Source: Acidimicrobiia bacterium (GTDB lineage: Bacteria; Actinomycetota; Acidimicrobiia; Acidimicrobiales; VFJN01). Taken from it: a stretch of DNA of 64,000 nt. Made by a program: the position numbers and the translations under genes. Shown here piece after piece: positions 1 through 8,435 of this stretch. The stretch spans positions 1 to 64,000 of the forward strand of contig SHVB01000004.1 of the NCBI GenBank assembly GCA_009694375.1, given 5' to 3'. Numbering within the stretch: position 1 is the stretch's first letter; each line of letters begins with the position of its first letter. Below the pieces are notes generated by a model. It was not told where the DNA came from and ran no database searches. It was given only the letters and a program-made list of their open reading frames with translations.

Positions 1-66
1 TAGGGTTCGGTCGACAGTTTTCGTGGTCGATCCGGGGGAGTTCAATCGAAACGGTTTTGTGCGGTA

Positions 67-1569
67 GTGGTTGTTGCCGGGTTGGCGTTGTTGAGCGGTG
101 TCGTTGCATTGTCGGGTTCAAACCCGGCCGGTGCCGGTCAGTTCCCCGGTAGCAACGGCAAAATCGCCTACACCGCTTATGGGCCTTTCGGTTACCACAA
201 CATTTATGTGATGAACGCGGATGGCACCGATCAAACCCGGGTCACCAACACCCTCGCCGGTGGCGAGTTGCCGTCGTGGTCGCCGGATGGCACCCGCATC
301 GCATTCACCAAAATATCGATCGAGGACGACAGCGCAGCTATTTGGGTGATGAACGCGGATGGCAGCGGACAAACCCAGCTCACCGGTCGCTTGGACGCGT
401 CCAGTCGCCCGTCGTGGTCGCCGGATGGCAACCGCATCGCATTCGACAGCCTTCGGGACGGCAATTTCGAGGTTTATGTGATGGGCGCGGATGGCAGCGG
501 ACAAACCCGCCTCACCAACAACCCCTACGACGACTTGGAACCGTCGTGGTCGCCGGATGGCACCCGCATCGCATTCACCAGCGCCCGGAACGGCTACTAC
601 GAGGTTTATGTGATGGGCGCGGATGGCAGCGGACAAACCCGCCTCACCAACAGCCCCGGTACCGACTTTGGCCCGTCGTGGTCGCCGGATGGCACCCGCA
701 TCGCATTCACCAGCGGCCGGGACGGCAACTACAACTACGAGGTTTATGTGATGAACGCGGATGGCAGCGGACAAACCCGCCTCACCAACAACCCCGTATG
801 GGACTTTGAACCGTCGTGGTCGCCGGATGGCACCCGCATCGCATTTAGTTACGGCTCGTACAGCTGGTCCCAGGTTTATGTGATGAACGCTGATGGCACT
901 GATCAAACTCTGGTGACGGACCCTGAAGCCGTGCCCGGGAGCGTCCACGATGGCAACCCGGCTTGGCAATCGGTCCCGGTTGCGCCGCTCTTGGCTGTTG
1001 CGCCCACAATCCAGCGCAACGCCACCGCAGGCAACGGCAGCGCGACGGTCAACTGGAGCGCGCCGTCGCCGAACGGCTCGCTGGCCGTCACCGGGTACGT
1101 GGTGACCCCGTACATCGGGTACTACGCGCTGGCTCCGCAGACGTTCACCTCGGCGGCGACCACCCAGACCGTCACTGGGCTCATGAACGGCGCCACGTAC
1201 CGGTTCAAGGTGGCGGCTAGGAACGCCTTCGGCACCGGACCGATGTCGAGGATCAGCAACCCGGTCACACCAGCCGCGACCGCGCCTGGGGCGCCGACCA
1301 TAGGTGCCGCGGTGGCTGGGGCCGGTGCGGCGACGGTGTCGTGGACGGCTCCGGTGTCCGATGGTGGTTCGCCGATCACGGGTTACGTGGTGACCCCGTA
1401 CATCGGGTACTACGCGCTGGCGCCGCAGACGTTCACCTCGACGGCGACCACCCAGACCGTCACTGGGCTCATGAACGGCACCACGTACCGGTTCCGGGTC
1501 CGGGCCATCAATGCGGTCGGGACTGGTGGCTACTCGAAGGTGACCAACACCGTCACCCCGACGCCCTGA
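67..1569 (+). CDS. Secreted PD40 beta-propeller protein with two fibronectin type III domains
   Basis: The 500-residue product starts with a hydrophobic stretch ending near SNPAGAG, which reads as a signal peptide. About six TolB-like PD40 blades follow (roughly residues 30-310), each with a WSPDGTRIAF-type core and a YVMNADGSGQT-type strand. Two FN3 domains fill residues 320-500. The family forms extracellular beta-propellers that bind protein or polysaccharide; no catalytic site is visible. The GTG start at 67 is the only usable start after the in-frame TAG at 1-3. However, the frame is open further upstream and encodes basic residues (SKRF) that would suit a signal n-region, and the purine-rich GGGGGAG at 34-40 is too far for a normal ribosome site, so the start is uncertain. 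An in-frame RCC1 module follows the stop. Confidence 0.8.
   Translation: MVVAGLALLSGVVALSGSNPAGAGQFPGSNGKIAYTAYGPFGYHNIYVMNADGTDQTRVTNTLAGGELPSWSPDGTRIAFTKISIEDDSAAIWVMNADGSGQTQLTGRLDASSRPSWSPDGNRIAFDSLRDGNFEVYVMGADGSGQTRLTNNPYDDLEPSWSPDGTRIAFTSARNGYYEVYVMGADGSGQTRLTNSPGTDFGPSWSPDGTRIAFTSGRDGNYNYEVYVMNADGSGQTRLTNNPVWDFEPSWSPDGTRIAFSYGSYSWSQVYVMNADGTDQTLVTDPEAVPGSVHDGNPAWQSVPVAPLLAVAPTIQRNATAGNGSATVNWSAPSPNGSLAVTGYVVTPYIGYYALAPQTFTSAATTQTVTGLMNGATYRFKVAARNAFGTGPMSRISNPVTPAATAPGAPTIGAAVAGAGAATVSWTAPVSDGGSPITGYVVTPYIGYYALAPQTFTSTATTQTVTGLMNGTTYRFRVRAINAVGTGGYSKVTNTVTPTP
198..960 (+). repeat. Six PD40 coding repeats of about 130-140 bp
   Basis: The segment encoding the VMxADGxxQT motif recurs near 198, 339, 469, 601, 739 and 871, that is every 130-141 bp. 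Nearly identical DNA encodes WSPDGTRIAF between them. The central copies are so similar that recent internal duplication or gene conversion is likely. Confidence 0.85.
1096..1494 (+). repeat. Near-identical FN3 segment duplicated within the gene
   Basis: Bases 1096-1206 and 1384-1494 align over about 111 bp at an offset of 288 with only about three differences. The intervening FN3 sequence is much less conserved. Both copies encode the YVVTPYIGYYALAPQTF strand and the TVTGLMNG turn. This is a recent duplication or gene conversion between the two FN3 domains. Confidence 0.85.
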
Positions 1570-1728
1570 ACCCCCCTCACCGCTATCGCCGTCACCGCCG
1601 GCGCCTTCCATTCGTGTGCTTTGATGTTGGGCGGGACCGTCAGATGCTGGGGCTACAACAACTCCGGGCAGCTCGGTAACGGGACCACATACCGCTCGTC
1701 GGTCGCGCAGCCGGTCATCGGGTTATAG
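1570..1728 (+). pseudogene. In-frame RCC1 repeat remnant after the stop of the PD40/FN3 gene
   Basis: Immediately after the TGA at 1567-1569, the same reading frame stays open to TAG at 1726-1728. It encodes one recognisable RCC1-type blade, with [20 protein letters not shown] followed by [10 protein letters not shown]. No start codon or ribosome site begins this piece. It therefore looks like the tail of a longer PD40-FN3-RCC1 protein cut by one nonsense codon, or a truncated leftover of a larger RCC1 array. Stop-codon readthrough is a less likely alternative. Confidence 0.6.
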
Positions 1729-1855
1729 GTCGTCGAGCCTCACCACCGTCGGCCCGGTCGACGGGGCCACCAGCGAAACCGGAAGCCGTTACCTGGCTGC
1801 CTACGAAACGCTCGCCTGGGCGGAGAGCCGCCGGGGTGACCTGGCTGCCTATGCG

Positions 1856-2212
1856 GTGGCTGTTGTGGAAGTGACCGCCGAGTACGAAACCGCCGAACAC
1901 ACACTGTTCGACGTGTACGAAGTGGACCGACTGGCGGTGGTCGGCGAGGTGGGCCGCAACGTGGCCCGCACGAAATGGTTGCGGGATCACGAGAGGATCA
2001 CGCTCGACCTCATCGAACGGAAACGGCACCAGTGGCTCGACCTCGAACTCGACACGTTCGACGATCGGATCACTGGGGCGCTCACGCCGGATCAGGTGCC
2101 GGCAGGGTTAAGGCTGGCGAAAACGTGGGGCCGGGTAGTGCCACTGGTCGCCACGGATCGCCTTAGGGGGCAACGGGGCGGCCAGGAACCCAGTCATCAG
2201 CGGAGACGGTAG
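1856..2212 (+). CDS. Hypothetical protein, possibly a 5'-truncated fragment
   Basis: A 118-residue frame starts at GTG 1856. It is acidic and helix-rich, with EVTAEYETAEHTLFDVYEVD and a later DLIERKRHQWLDLELDTFDD stretch, and I recognise no family. The same frame is open back to about 1623. From 1730 it encodes plausible protein (YLAAYETLAWAESRRGDL) without any ATG, GTG or TTG before 1856, so the real gene may have lost its 5' part. The last 15 or so residues are low-complexity and may be non-native. It follows the RCC1 remnant, which suggests an eroded segment. Confidence 0.35.
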   Translation: MAVVEVTAEYETAEHTLFDVYEVDRLAVVGEVGRNVARTKWLRDHERITLDLIERKRHQWLDLELDTFDDRITGALTPDQVPAGLRLAKTWGRVVPLVATDRLRGQRGGQEPSHQRRR

Positions 2213-2263
2213 AGGCTAGGTTCGCCGATAGCAGTTACTAGCAATGAGGGGCTAGAGGTCGAA

Positions 2264-2719
2264 ATGCTCGTGAATGGCTACACGATCGAACCCAACGCCA
2301 ACCTGGCTGGCGCCGACCTGTCCGGTGCCGACCTGGCCGGCGCCGACCTGCAAGGCGCCAATCTGTTCGTCACCAACCTGTCCCGGGCCAACCTGTCCAA
2401 CGCCATCCTGTCCGGCGCCGACCTGAGCCAAGCCGATCTGTCCGGCGCCAACCTGTCCGGCTTCGAACTGTCCGGGGCCGACCTGTCCGGCGCCAACCTG
2501 TCCGGCGCCAACCTGACCAACGCCAACCTGTGGGGCGCCACCCTGTCCGAGGCCACCCTGTCCGGCGCCAACCTGTCCGGCGCCAACCTGTCCGGCGCCA
2601 ACCTGTACTACGCCCGCCTTTTCGGCGCCAACCTGTCCGGCGCCACCCTGTCCGGCGCCAACCTGACCGGATCCGAATGGGATGCGGTCACTATCTGGCC
2701 TCAAGGGTTCACGCCGTAG
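2264..2719 (+). CDS. Pentapeptide-repeat protein
   Basis: The 151-residue product consists almost wholly of A(D/N)LSG-type pentapeptides from residue 11 to about 137, some 25 consecutive units. Such arrays fold as a right-handed quadrilateral beta-helix. It ends with a short [13 protein letters not shown] cap. There is no signal peptide or membrane segment, so a cytoplasmic location is expected. Some relatives (Qnr, MfpA) mimic DNA and protect gyrase. Most have no known role, and nothing here selects one; the surface is mostly Asn, Asp and Ser. ATG 2264 follows GAGG with a 5-base spacer, which fixes the start. It stands alone. Confidence 0.9.
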   Translation: MLVNGYTIEPNANLAGADLSGADLAGADLQGANLFVTNLSRANLSNAILSGADLSQADLSGANLSGFELSGADLSGANLSGANLTNANLWGATLSEATLSGANLSGANLSGANLYYARLFGANLSGATLSGANLTGSEWDAVTIWPQGFTP

Positions 2720-2857
2720 CGATAGGGCCACTGGTCGCCGGTGGGGCAAACGCCACCCAGCGGTGGTCACAGAATGGTCACGAGGAGTCCCCCTACGTCG
2801 AATCTAGGGCGAAGGCGTCTTTGGCTGGGCCGGGGCACCTACGTTGCCTGCCGGTGT

Positions 2858-3424
2858 CTAGGCGTCGTCGCCGAGCCAGCCGGGAGCCCGGTCGAGGAGG
2901 TGGTGGCTCACCTCGGCGCAGCGATCCAACACCACACACAGTTGTTCCTGACCGCTGAACACATGCGAGAGAGACACCTCGATACGAGCCACGACGGTGA
3001 GGCTGCGTTCCGAGGGGTCGGTGGCCGACGGGTAGGAATCGATGGCCGACACCTCCAGGGGGAACTCGGCTCCTCCCACACCGGCGAGGTCGGTGGCTAG
3101 CAAGAGGAGATCGGGACCGTGCGGAAGCGGTGGTAGCGACCAGGTGAACAAGAGAGGGAACCAAAATCCCTCGGGCGGATCGTCGTCCTCGGGCAGGGTC
3201 ACGATGAGGTCCTCAAAGGACAGCAGCACGCGCGGGTCGACCTCTAAGGACAGATGGAGATCGAGCGGGCCACCACAGGCCTCTTCGGGGTGCAGGTCCA
3301 CTTCCCAGGCCTGGCGCAGCGAGTACGTCTCTACGAAATGGCGTTCGTCATGCACATGGAAGCCGTGGTCCACGGCATGGTCCTTGAGGTCGGCGACGAA
3401 TCCGGCAATATCGATGGCAGCCAT
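2858..3424 (-). CDS. Conserved hypothetical protein, acidic
   Basis: The 188-residue product from ATG 3424 is acidic and contains alternating hydrophobic strands such as LDLHLSLEVDPRVLLSFEDLIVTLP and SLTVVARIEVSLSHVF. No membrane segment, signal peptide or catalytic motif is evident. Upstream in-frame starts exist at ATG 3436 and GTG 3442; none has a clean ribosome site, so the N-terminus may be up to six residues longer. The gene is divergent from the inositol-monophosphatase-like gene at 3472, leaving under 50 bp for two promoters. I do not recognise the family, and function is unknown. Confidence 0.6.
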   Translation of the reverse strand: MAAIDIAGFVADLKDHAVDHGFHVHDERHFVETYSLRQAWEVDLHPEEACGGPLDLHLSLEVDPRVLLSFEDLIVTLPEDDDPPEGFWFPLLFTWSLPPLPHGPDLLLLATDLAGVGGAEFPLEVSAIDSYPSATDPSERSLTVVARIEVSLSHVFSGQEQLCVVLDRCAEVSHHLLDRAPGWLGDDA

Positions 3425-3471
3425 GGCCCCCCACATTGCCACGCGCCCGGGAACCCGTACGCTAAAGAGCG

Positions 3472-4254
3472 ATGAAAGACGAGATTCTCCTCGAGGTACT
3501 CCACGAAGCCGCCTCGGCGGTGAAGGTTGCGCTTTCGGGCTTGGCGGACTGGGGGAGTGCGGGTACCCACCCGGGGCAGTACCTCTCGGATCTGGCCGCC
3601 GATACCGCCGCTCTCGCCGTGATTGATCGTGCCGGACTCGGAGCCATGAGTGAGGAGTCGGGTCTGCATCACGCCGAGCGCTCGATCATCGTGGTGGTGG
3701 ACCCGGTGGATGGCAGCACCAACGCCAGCCGAGGCCTGCCGTGGTACGCCACCAGTCTCTGCGCGGTGGATGGCGACGGCGCCCGAGTGGCGGTAGTGGT
3801 TGATCACTCCAGCGGCACCCGGTTTGAAGCCGTGCGGGGCGCGGGAGCCCGGGCCGATGGCGTGGCCCTGCGGCCCAGCGCCTGCCGCAGCCTCGGCGAG
3901 GCCATGGTGGGACTGTCGGGGTATCCGCCCGTCTGGTTCGGCTGGAAGCAGTTCCGGGCCCTCGGTGCCATTGCGCTCGATCTCTGTGCGGTGGCCGGCG
4001 GCCGCCTCGATGCCTATGTCGACTGCAGCCCCAGCGCCCACGGGGCCTGGGATTACCTCGGTGGTCTCCTCATCTGTGCCGAAGCCGGCGCGACCGTGGT
4101 GGACGCCTACGATCGGCCCCTCATCACCATCGATCATGCCGTTCGGCGCACCCCCGTGGCGGCGGCCACCCCGGCATTATTGACTGAGGCCGTGGTGGCC
4201 CGCCGTCGCTTCGCTGATCATGGGCCGTGGGCGGCGGAACGCCTCGTAACCTGA
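3472..4254 (+). CDS. Inositol monophosphatase family protein
   Basis: The 260-residue length is normal for the IMPase family of Mg2+-dependent phosphatases. The metal site is visible as SEESG (residues 60-64) and DPVDGSTNA (77-85), with a later WDYLGGLLICAEAGA block that supplies the third metal-binding Asp. Family members act on myo-inositol-1-phosphate, histidinol phosphate, fructose-1,6-bisphosphate or PAP, and the substrate cannot be chosen from sequence. The Nudix gene starts 4 bp after the stop, so the two are probably cotranscribed and may share a role in phosphorylated-metabolite turnover (inference). It is expected to be cytoplasmic. Confidence 0.85.
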   Translation: MKDEILLEVLHEAASAVKVALSGLADWGSAGTHPGQYLSDLAADTAALAVIDRAGLGAMSEESGLHHAERSIIVVVDPVDGSTNASRGLPWYATSLCAVDGDGARVAVVVDHSSGTRFEAVRGAGARADGVALRPSACRSLGEAMVGLSGYPPVWFGWKQFRALGAIALDLCAVAGGRLDAYVDCSPSAHGAWDYLGGLLICAEAGATVVDAYDRPLITIDHAVRRTPVAAATPALLTEAVVARRRFADHGPWAAERLVT

Positions 4255-4258
4255 CCCC

Positions 4259-4804
4259 GTGATCGCTTCCCTGCATCGTGGTGCCCTCGCCGTGTTCCGT
4301 CGGCTTCCCGTCCGTCTGCGCCGCCGGGTGGTCCGCACCATTGCCCCGTCGTTCACCGTGGGCGCCATCTGCATCATCGAGCGGACCGACGGAGCTCTCC
4401 TGCTGGTGCGCCTCAGTTACCGGGACCGTTGGGGTCTTCCCGGTGGGCTTCTCAAACGGGGCGAGACCACCGCCGAAGCGGCCCGACGGGAGGTGGCCGA
4501 GGAGGTCGGGGTGACGGTTCGATTGATCCGGGAGCCCCAGGTGGTGGTGGACGCCGACGCCCAACGTGTTGACGTGATCTTTCGGGCCGTGCTGGCCGAG
4601 GGGGTGGACCCAACGTTGGCCCGCCCCATGTCGCCCGAAATCTTGGAAGTGGGCTGGTTCCAACCCGACGCGCTTCCCGAGCTACAGACCGAGGCCAGTG
4701 GGGCGCTCGTGGTCGCCGCCCGAGTGGATGCCGACGGGCTCAGTTCCTCAGCGAGGAGACCAGGCGACGATGCTGGGCGGAACACGGATGGCGCAACTTC
4801 GTGA
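4259..4804 (+). CDS. Nudix hydrolase
   Basis: The 181-residue product carries a full Nudix box at residues 63-84 (G-x5-E-x7-REVAEEVG), which binds Mg2+ and cleaves nucleoside-diphosphate-linked substrates. A basic N-terminal segment of about 28 residues ([13 protein letters not shown]) precedes the fold. The substrate is not predictable. The GTG start lies 4 bp after the upstream phosphatase stop. The last 65 bp overlap the 3' end of the convergent sigma factor gene. The C-terminal residues encoded there ([14 protein letters not shown]) look non-domain and may simply reflect stop-codon drift into the neighbour. Confidence 0.85.
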   Translation: MIASLHRGALAVFRRLPVRLRRRVVRTIAPSFTVGAICIIERTDGALLLVRLSYRDRWGLPGGLLKRGETTAEAARREVAEEVGVTVRLIREPQVVVDADAQRVDVIFRAVLAEGVDPTLARPMSPEILEVGWFQPDALPELQTEASGALVVAARVDADGLSSSARRPGDDAGRNTDGATS

Positions 4805-5684
4805 GTGCCTTCGCCTCAATCTGGCGAATGCGCTCACGAGTGACGTTGTAGCGACGCCCGACCTCATCCAGGGTGAGCGGGTGCCCGCCCTCCAGCCCAA
4901 AGCGGAGCGAGAGGATTTCCCGCTCTCGGGGATTAAGGAAATCGAGAAGGTTGTGGAGGTCGGACTTGGCCAGGGAAAGCGCGGCGGCGTCAAAGGGAGC
5001 CTCGGCGTTATCGTCGGCCAGCATGTCGCCCAGTTCGGCATCGTCTTCGCCGATGGGCACCGACAACGAGATGAGATCAGGAGACGCCTGGAGGGCCAAC
5101 TCCACTCGATCAAGGCGCATCCCGGTGTCCTCCGCCAACTCGGCGGGTGTGGGTTCGCGCCCGAGCGTTTTGAGCAGGGTGGCCGAGGCCTTCGAGAGCA
5201 CCGACATCGTGTCCACGAGGTGGGAAGGAAGCCGGATGGTGCGGGCCTTGTCGGCGATACCTCGGCCGATGGACTGGCGAATCCACCAGGTGGCGTAGGT
5301 GGAGAACTTGAAACCTTTGCGGTAGTCAAACTTCTCTACGGCTCGCATCAGCCCGAGGTTTCCCTCCTGGATCAGGTCTAGAAGCGTCATTCCCGTGCCC
5401 TGATATCGCTTGGCGATCGACACCACTAGCCGCAGGTTGGATTGGATGAAGGTGCTGCGAGCCAACTCGGCGGCCGCCACGTGCTTCTCGAGTCGCGTCT
5501 TGTGTGCCCGCGAGGGGGTGGTGGTGGCCAGTTCTTCCTCGGCCAGCCGACCGGCTTCGATGGCCTGCGCGAGTTCTACCTCTTGCTCGGCGGTGAGGAG
5601 CGGGAAATTACCTAATTCGCTGAGATACCGACGAGTTAGGTCGACCGTACCCTCACCCTCGGTGGGACGATTTCTCACCGACAC
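4740..5684 (-). CDS. RNA polymerase sigma-70 factor, primary-like (group 1/2)
   Basis: The 314-residue protein has region 1.2 (about residues 15-45), region 2 with [12 protein letters not shown] and [10 protein letters not shown], region 3, and a region 4.2 helix-turn-helix ([20 protein letters not shown]). It lacks the long acidic N-terminal extension of RpoD, so it resembles the group 2 factors HrdB-like/SigB of actinobacteria. The near-perfect region 2.4 and 4.2 motifs suggest recognition of standard -10/-35 elements (inference). GTG 5684 is supported by GGAGG with a 5-base spacer. It converges on and overlaps the Nudix gene by 65 bp. On its 5' side it is divergent from the SMC-like gene across about 174 bp. 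Confidence 0.92.
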   Translation of the reverse strand: MSVRNRPTEGEGTVDLTRRYLSELGNFPLLTAEQEVELAQAIEAGRLAEEELATTTPSRAHKTRLEKHVAAAELARSTFIQSNLRLVVSIAKRYQGTGMTLLDLIQEGNLGLMRAVEKFDYRKGFKFSTYATWWIRQSIGRGIADKARTIRLPSHLVDTMSVLSKASATLLKTLGREPTPAELAEDTGMRLDRVELALQASPDLISLSVPIGEDDAELGDMLADDNAEAPFDAAALSLAKSDLHNLLDFLNPREREILSLRFGLEGGHPLTLDEVGRRYNVTRERIRQIEAKALTKLRHPCSAQHRRLVSSLRN

Positions 5685-5858
5685 GGGATCCTCCGTTAGC
5701 TGTGGCCCCTACCTTGGGGCTGTGGTCCTTCATCGACTGTAGAGGGCGGTTTCTGAACCAGTAGGGATGGTCTCAAGTGTTGGTTGTTCCCGGTCGATAC
5801 CAAGCCAACGCCCGCTTTCGGCAACACGGACTGTGTTGGGAGTCGGGAACCCAACAAC

Positions 5859-8414
5859 ATGTCGACGAACTTGCCCTCTCGCCCTCGCCTCCGCAGCCTC
5901 CATCAGCGACTCACCATCACCCTCTCCAGCCGTGCGGAACGCGCGGCGTTGTTGCAACTCTTCGCCGCGCCATCTGGGGAGGCGAGCGGCGCGGTTTCGG
6001 CGGTGGTGCTGGACTCGGCCGATCTGCGGACGGCGACGGTGGGATTCACGCAGCGCCGGGCCGCCGACCGAGCGCAGCGCCAAGTGCGCCTGGCCGCGGA
6101 GGTGACCGCCGCGGGCGAGCAGCATGAAACGGCCTCGCGTGAACTGGTGGCGCTGAGCAGTCGACAGAAGGCTCTGCTCGACGGGGCGATATGGGTAGAG
6201 GAGACCGAAGCCACCGTCAGGAGCGGCCAGGAGGCACTCCAGGATGCCGAGGCCCTCCTGGACCGGCGGCGGCAGGAGCAGGCCGCGGCCAACCACGAAG
6301 TGGCCCAGGTCCTCCAGCAGCGCGAGGCATTGGAGGAGGCCATTAGCCGAGCCGATCGCCACCTGGATCACACACCAGAGGTGGGGATGGACGAAGGAGC
6401 CCTGCGGAGCGAACTCACAGCCGCCGGTCGGGCCGTCGAACAGGCCATCCGGGCCCACCACGATGCGGAGGTCTGTCTAGCGGATCGTCAGGCCACGGCC
6501 CCAAGAGGCACCCCGTTGGTGATCCTCGCATCCCCAGTAGTGGAGGCAACCTCGGCTCCGGTTGAACGAAGGGACGATCCCGTACTGACGGCGGTGGTGG
6601 ATGCCCTCGTGGCGTTGCGTTCGGTTTCAGCGGGCTTTGACGAGGTGGATCCGACGGCCACGGCCCTCGCCGAGGCCTGGCGGGACCTAGAGGCCGACTT
6701 CGCAGAGCTGCCGGTGGCTGGTGTTGCTCCCAGCGAGGAGGAACTCCTCAGCGCCCGCACTCGACTGGCCGTGGCAGAAGCAGAGTTTGTTGAGATTGAG
6801 CGAGCCATGCGGGCCAACACCCTCAGTGCCCCAGAGCGTGCGGCACTAGACGCAGCTCATGCCGCGGTGGTGGAGGCCGAGGACCGGTTGGGTCGTCGCT
6901 GGGGGGCGACGGCTACGAGAATGCGGGTGGCTGAAGTGCGGGCCGCCGAACGGGCGCTGTTGGCCCACCACGGGTTCGCGGGCTACATCGATGTGGTCAT
7001 CTCCGGCGGCCGCTCGGGCGTGGTGGATCCCCGCCACGCTGGCCTGAATCGCGAGCGCCAGAGCGCCGCCGCCGCCTTAGGTGCTCTCACGGAGGCCTCG
7101 GCGGGCTCGCCCGAGCACCAACACCTTGAGTCCGAGCGCCAGCGGTTGTACGCCATGGTGGTTGAGCTCCTCGGGGTGGACCCACTTGGCCGCACGCAGG
7201 AACTCCTCAAAGCACACCGACGGGTGGCCCCGAGCCTGCAGACCGACCTCCTGGAGGCCCTCGTCGCGGCAGGCATCCACCCCGCCGGGATCGATCTCGG
7301 ATCGGCGGCCGCCGCCTATGTGGAGAGCCAAGGGGTGGTGCTCGACGGGGAGGCAGAGACCGACGGTGCGCGCCACGCGGCGGGGAGTAGTCAGAGCCAT
7401 TCCGGGGCGGACGATCGGGATGAGATGACCTACGAGGTAGATCTTCGTTCAGCCGAGTGGGAGGTGGACCGCCTGGCCGAGGAACTCCAGTTGGCACGGG
7501 GCTCGGTGGCAGCGGTGGAGAGTGAACTCAGCCAACGCGCCAGCCAGGATGCGGCTCGCGCCGAGGAAGTGGAAGCCCTGGCGCTGATGCGTCGCCAACT
7601 TGACGGAGCCACCGGCTCCCTCGTGCTGGCCCAACAGGCCAGCGAACGCGAGATGGATCGCACCACGGAGGGTTTTGCCTCGGCTGAAGGGAATCTCGAA
7701 GCAGCGGCGTTGGTGGTTCGTGGCGTAGCCCGGAAGGTCCGGCAACTCGCCGAGGAACTACCCAGCGGCGAGCGGTTCGCGGGGGATCCGATGGAGGACC
7801 TCACCGGGTTGGTGGGCCGCCTCAAGCATCACGCCAGTTCATTCGACCCCGCCCGGAGCCAGGCCGAGACCGACGTTGCGACCACCTCGCGGCGCCTCGC
7901 TGACGCGCGTGCGGCTGCCCTCCTGGCCGACACGGTGGCCGATGAGGTGGTGGGCGAGGACCTGATCGCAGGATTCGAGACGGTGCTGCAGACCGCCAAT
8001 CCCGATCTACTGGTGGTGCTCGACGAGCCGTTTGGCCATCTCGACGCTGCCGCCACCGAAGCGTTGCTCCACACCCTCGTACAGGCCGCCGACGACCGTC
8101 AGATCGTGATGCTCTCCGAGGACCCCACCATCCTGGCCTGGGCGATCGAACTGCCTGCCTCGGTGGGGACGGCGATTCCGGCGGCGATGCTCTGGCGAGA
8201 TCTGGAGCACACCGCTCCTCCGGAGGTTCCGGCGGCCGTTGTTGTTCCGGTGGCCCCGGCGGCCGTTGTTGTTCCGGTGGCCCCGGCGGCCGTTGTTGTT
8301 CCGGTGGCTGTTGTTGTTCCGGCGGCCCCGCTGGCCCCGGTGGCCGCTCTCGCCCCCGCTGCCACCAACCGCCGCTGGGCGGGGCAACGGTCAGCTCTCG
8401 TCCAGTCCGACTAG
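5859..8414 (+). CDS. SMC-like coiled-coil protein with a C-terminal ABC-ATPase remnant
   Basis: The 851-residue protein is dominated by Ala-, Glu- and Arg-rich heptads. Coiled coils lie at about residues 60-200, 270-370 and 510-670, separated by a less helical centre. Near residues 700-750 it has LLVVLDEPFGHLDAAATEALL, which matches the Walker B and D-loop of SMC/RecF-type ABC ATPases, followed by an H-loop-like QIVMLSEDP. I find no GxxGxGK(S/T) Walker A and no LSGGQ signature, so hydrolysis is doubtful unless a partner supplies them. The tail is a Val-Pro-Ala repeat. ATG 5859 is preferred; a TTG at 5784 would add 25 residues. The HATPase gene follows 21 bp downstream, which implies an operon. 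Function is unknown; roles in chromosome handling or defence are only analogies. Confidence 0.7.
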   Translation: MSTNLPSRPRLRSLHQRLTITLSSRAERAALLQLFAAPSGEASGAVSAVVLDSADLRTATVGFTQRRAADRAQRQVRLAAEVTAAGEQHETASRELVALSSRQKALLDGAIWVEETEATVRSGQEALQDAEALLDRRRQEQAAANHEVAQVLQQREALEEAISRADRHLDHTPEVGMDEGALRSELTAAGRAVEQAIRAHHDAEVCLADRQATAPRGTPLVILASPVVEATSAPVERRDDPVLTAVVDALVALRSVSAGFDEVDPTATALAEAWRDLEADFAELPVAGVAPSEEELLSARTRLAVAEAEFVEIERAMRANTLSAPERAALDAAHAAVVEAEDRLGRRWGATATRMRVAEVRAAERALLAHHGFAGYIDVVISGGRSGVVDPRHAGLNRERQSAAAALGALTEASAGSPEHQHLESERQRLYAMVVELLGVDPLGRTQELLKAHRRVAPSLQTDLLEALVAAGIHPAGIDLGSAAAAYVESQGVVLDGEAETDGARHAAGSSQSHSGADDRDEMTYEVDLRSAEWEVDRLAEELQLARGSVAAVESELSQRASQDAARAEEVEALALMRRQLDGATGSLVLAQQASEREMDRTTEGFASAEGNLEAAALVVRGVARKVRQLAEELPSGERFAGDPMEDLTGLVGRLKHHASSFDPARSQAETDVATTSRRLADARAAALLADTVADEVVGEDLIAGFETVLQTANPDLLVVLDEPFGHLDAAATEALLHTLVQAADDRQIVMLSEDPTILAWAIELPASVGTAIPAAMLWRDLEHTAPPEVPAAVVVPVAPAAVVVPVAPAAVVVPVAVVVPAAPLAPVAALAPAATNRRWAGQRSALVQSD
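8231..8311 (+). repeat. Three tandem 27-bp repeats coding for a Val-Pro-Ala tail
   Basis: Units begin at 8231, 8258 and 8285. The first two are identical; the third diverges in its last bases. Each encodes AAVVVPVAP. The array forms a flexible, probably length-variable tail on the SMC-like protein. Confidence 0.9.
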
Positions 8415-8435
8415 GAGAATCCCGGGTTTCCCGTC

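Noticed and set aside
118-1611. A 497-codon minus-strand frame opposite the PD40/FN3 gene
   Set aside because: It is Arg/His-rich and repeats only because the opposite strand is repetitive. The plus strand has the clear signal peptide and domains.
2252-2770. Minus-strand frame opposite the pentapeptide gene
   Set aside because: Its repeats mirror the plus-strand pentapeptide array. The plus strand has a ribosome site and a protein-like cap.
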